NCBI GenBank assembly: GCA_025965815.1
Contig: JAOPWF010000113.1
Coordinates: 1-6,804, forward strand
Direction of reading: 5' to 3'
Origin: Mycobacterium sp.
GTDB taxonomy: Bacteria; Actinomycetota; Actinomycetes; Mycobacteriales; Mycobacteriaceae
DNA length: 6,804 nt
Shown here: piece after piece, positions 6,501 to 6,804 of the stretch
How the letters are laid out: every line of letters starts with the position of its first letter
Numbering within the stretch: the first letter of the stretch is position 1
Notes under the pieces: model-generated
Database searches by the model: none
Told to the model about the DNA's origin: nothing
What the model saw: the letters and a program-made list of their open reading frames with translations, nothing else
Translations under genes and position numbers: made by a program

Positions 6501-6804
6501 ACGATTCGCCACGACCGGAGGGATCCGAGCCGACCCAGCCACTGGGCGGCAGCTACCCGGCGTACAACGATCCGGCGTACGCCGGGCAGGCCCCCAACGG
6601 TCCCACCTATCAGCCTCCTCCCGTTCCGAACCCCACTGAGCCGCTGCCTCCCCACAACCAGTACGGGCAATACGGGCCGGGCCAGTACGGGACCGGGCTG
6701 TACGGGTCGGGCCAATACGGCACAGGGCAATACGGTTCGGGTCAGTACGGTTCCGGGCAGTACCCGCCGGTTGAGCCGCCGCAGGAACCGGGCCCGAACG
6801 GACC
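6497..6804 (+). CDS. Pro/Gly/Gln/Tyr-rich protein with QYGxG repeats, N-terminal part only
   Basis: I do not recognise the family. The frame is open from ATG 6497 to the window end, giving 102 residues, and is preceded by GAGGTGG at good spacing. The visible part begins MNDSPRPEGSEPTQPLGG and is a low-complexity, probably disordered segment without hydrophobic stretches or a signal peptide. Residues 55-89 contain tandem QYGxG units, followed by a second proline/glutamate-rich tract (PPVEPPQEPGPNG). Actinobacteria often carry such cytoplasmic Pro/Gly/Tyr-rich N-termini on membrane proteins whose transmembrane or sensor domain follows; by that analogy a membrane protein is plausible, but nothing here proves it. 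Third codon positions vary among the repeats while residues stay constant, which supports a translated, maintained reading frame. It points away from the ligase operon and is probably unrelated to it. Confidence 0.7.
   Translation, partial: MNDSPRPEGSEPTQPLGGSYPAYNDPAYAGQAPNGPTYQPPPVPNPTEPLPPHNQYGQYGPGQYGTGLYGSGQYGTGQYGSGQYGSGQYPPVEPPQEPGPNG
6659..6763 (+). repeat. Tandem 15-bp repeat encoding QYGxG pentapeptides
   Basis: After a partial unit QYG (6659-6667), six 15-bp units run from 6668 to 6757, encoding QYGPG, QYGTG, LYGSG, QYGTG, QYGSG and QYGSG, with a final QY at 6758-6763. Gln is CAG or CAA, and Gly is GGG, GGC or GGT across units, so the DNA copies have diverged while the peptide is kept. 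The unit length is a multiple of three, so changes in copy number would not shift the frame. Confidence 0.85.

Noticed and set aside
1..6804. CRISPR array, tRNA, rRNA or insertion sequence
   Set aside because: No spaced direct repeats, cloverleaf-like segments, transposase frames or terminal inverted repeats were seen. The only tandem repeat is the coding QYGxG array.

Overview
The window is high-GC DNA with actinobacterial features, most consistent with a mycobacterium (Mycolicibacterium-like). This rests on the strong G/C third-codon bias, two TANNNT -10 hexamers placed exactly 6 nt before an ATG (the layout of leaderless mycobacterial transcripts), and protein families common in that group. 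The species cannot be fixed from the sequence alone.

Positions 1-5921, minus strand, hold a three-gene block that reads from right to left and is almost certainly one operon. The first gene (3255-5921) is an 888-residue fusion of a GCS2/YbdK-type carboxylate-amine ligase and a circularly permuted type 2 ATP-grasp ligase. After 29 bp comes a 593-residue class II glutamine amidotransferase (1444-3225). It closely resembles AsnO, the enzyme that amidates the osmolyte dipeptide N-acetylglutaminylglutamine amide (NAGGN). After 6 bp comes an S9-family (prolyl-oligopeptidase-like) serine peptidase with a GTG start at 1437. Its 3' end, including the catalytic serine, lies outside the window. Together the three encode peptide-bond-forming ligases, a C-terminal amidase-type synthetase and a peptidase. 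This has the same logic as the NAGGN trio, but the ligase and peptidase parts come from unrelated families. The likely product is a small amidated peptide of unknown structure.

Positions 5922-6053 are the divergent intergenic region. It holds a probable leaderless promoter for the ligase gene and a perfect 9-bp inverted repeat (6014-6022 / 6037-6045). Positions 6054-6400, plus strand, hold what looks like a decayed XdhC/CoxI-family gene, with an apparent 1-nt frameshift after its first codons and loss of the family core.

Positions 6401-6804 hold a short promoter region and the start of a plus-strand gene (6497 to the window end). Its N-terminus is rich in Pro, Gly, Gln and Tyr and carries pentapeptide QYGxG repeats. 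A possible leaderless four-codon mini-ORF overlaps its start codon.
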